Source: Dermatophilus congolensis
GTDB taxonomy: Bacteria > Actinomycetota > Actinomycetes > Actinomycetales > Dermatophilaceae
DNA: 28,849 bases
Assembly (NCBI GenBank): GCA_030538115.1
Contig: JAUNUP010000035.1
Coordinates: 1 to 28,849, forward strand
Reading direction: 5' to 3'
How positions within the stretch are numbered: position 1 is the first letter of the stretch; each line of letters begins with the position of its first letter. Position numbers and translations under genes: made by a program. Below, in pieces: positions 28,779 to 28,849 of the stretch. The notes beneath the pieces are model-generated. The model did not search any database. It was not told where the DNA came from and was given only the letters and a program-made list of their open reading frames with translations.

Positions 28779-28849
28779 GTGCCGTGGCACAGCAGCTTCA
28801 CGGCGAGCTGCGCGACAACATGTGCCACGGCACCACCCCGGATGGTGAT
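28779..28849. repeat. Dispersed hairpin repeat, copy 4 (cut by window edge)
   Basis: GTGCCGTGGCAC (28779-28790) and GTGCCACGGCAC (28822-28833) are exact reverse complements at offset 43, as in copy 1. ACAT precedes arm 2, as in copy 2. The loop is a different sequence and itself holds GCAGCT-N8-AGCTGC. After arm 2 the spacer forms CACCA-N7-TGGTG, and the sequence ends where arm 3 should begin. Confidence 0.8.

Overview
The window is GC-rich DNA with dense, high-GC codon usage, F420-type luciferase-like oxidoreductases, GTG starts, 4-bp ATGA/GTGA gene overlaps and many probable leaderless promoters (TAnnnT 6-7 nt before the start codon). This fits an Actinomycetota chromosome, probably Micrococcales; the genus cannot be assigned from sequence alone. 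I saw no rRNA, tRNA, CRISPR array, phage or transposase gene. Long antisense reading frames opposite the real genes are high-GC shadows and are left out.

Left third (1-8357), carbohydrate uptake and catabolism: a sugar-porter MFS gene running off the left edge, behind a LacI-type palindrome; a divergent MFS gene; a CUT1 ABC importer operon on the minus strand (lipoprotein, two permeases, no ATPase); a PfkB-family kinase; and a divergent family-4 glycosidase. Palindromes lie in both promoter regions. Import by ABC transporter combined with a kinase and a GH4 enzyme suggests one glycoside pathway.

Middle (8454-15467): a GDT1/UPF0016 manganese exporter behind a yybP-ykoY Mn2+ riboswitch that may control ribosome-binding-site access; a DHA2-type drug exporter translationally coupled to its TetR regulator, with a candidate operator; a BASS-family transporter; a minimal-sensor chemoreceptor with a flagellar-sigma-like promoter; a VOC protein and an LLM oxidoreductase.

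Right half (15566-28849): a YefM/RelE module with the operator fused to a leaderless promoter; a ChoD-like GMC oxidoreductase with a four-cysteine motif; a 5'-truncated DUF1275 gene behind a second LLM oxidoreductase; a PIN toxin/antitoxin pair bracketed by a 12-bp direct repeat; a nested inverted repeat; a fatty-acid module (acyl-CoA synthetase plus TetR, divergent from an acyl-CoA dehydrogenase); a zinc-ribbon thioredoxin; a MazF/ribbon-helix-helix pair; a short UvrA paralogue; and a small beta-rich protein.

The most unusual signal is a dispersed intergenic hairpin family (about 5.6, 24.1, 25.5 and 28.8 kb). Its arms are variants of GTGCCGTGGCAC/GTGCCACGGCAC. The two full copies share arm spacing to within 1 bp and carry compensatory changes that preserve pairing. 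All four copies lie shortly downstream of a stop codon.
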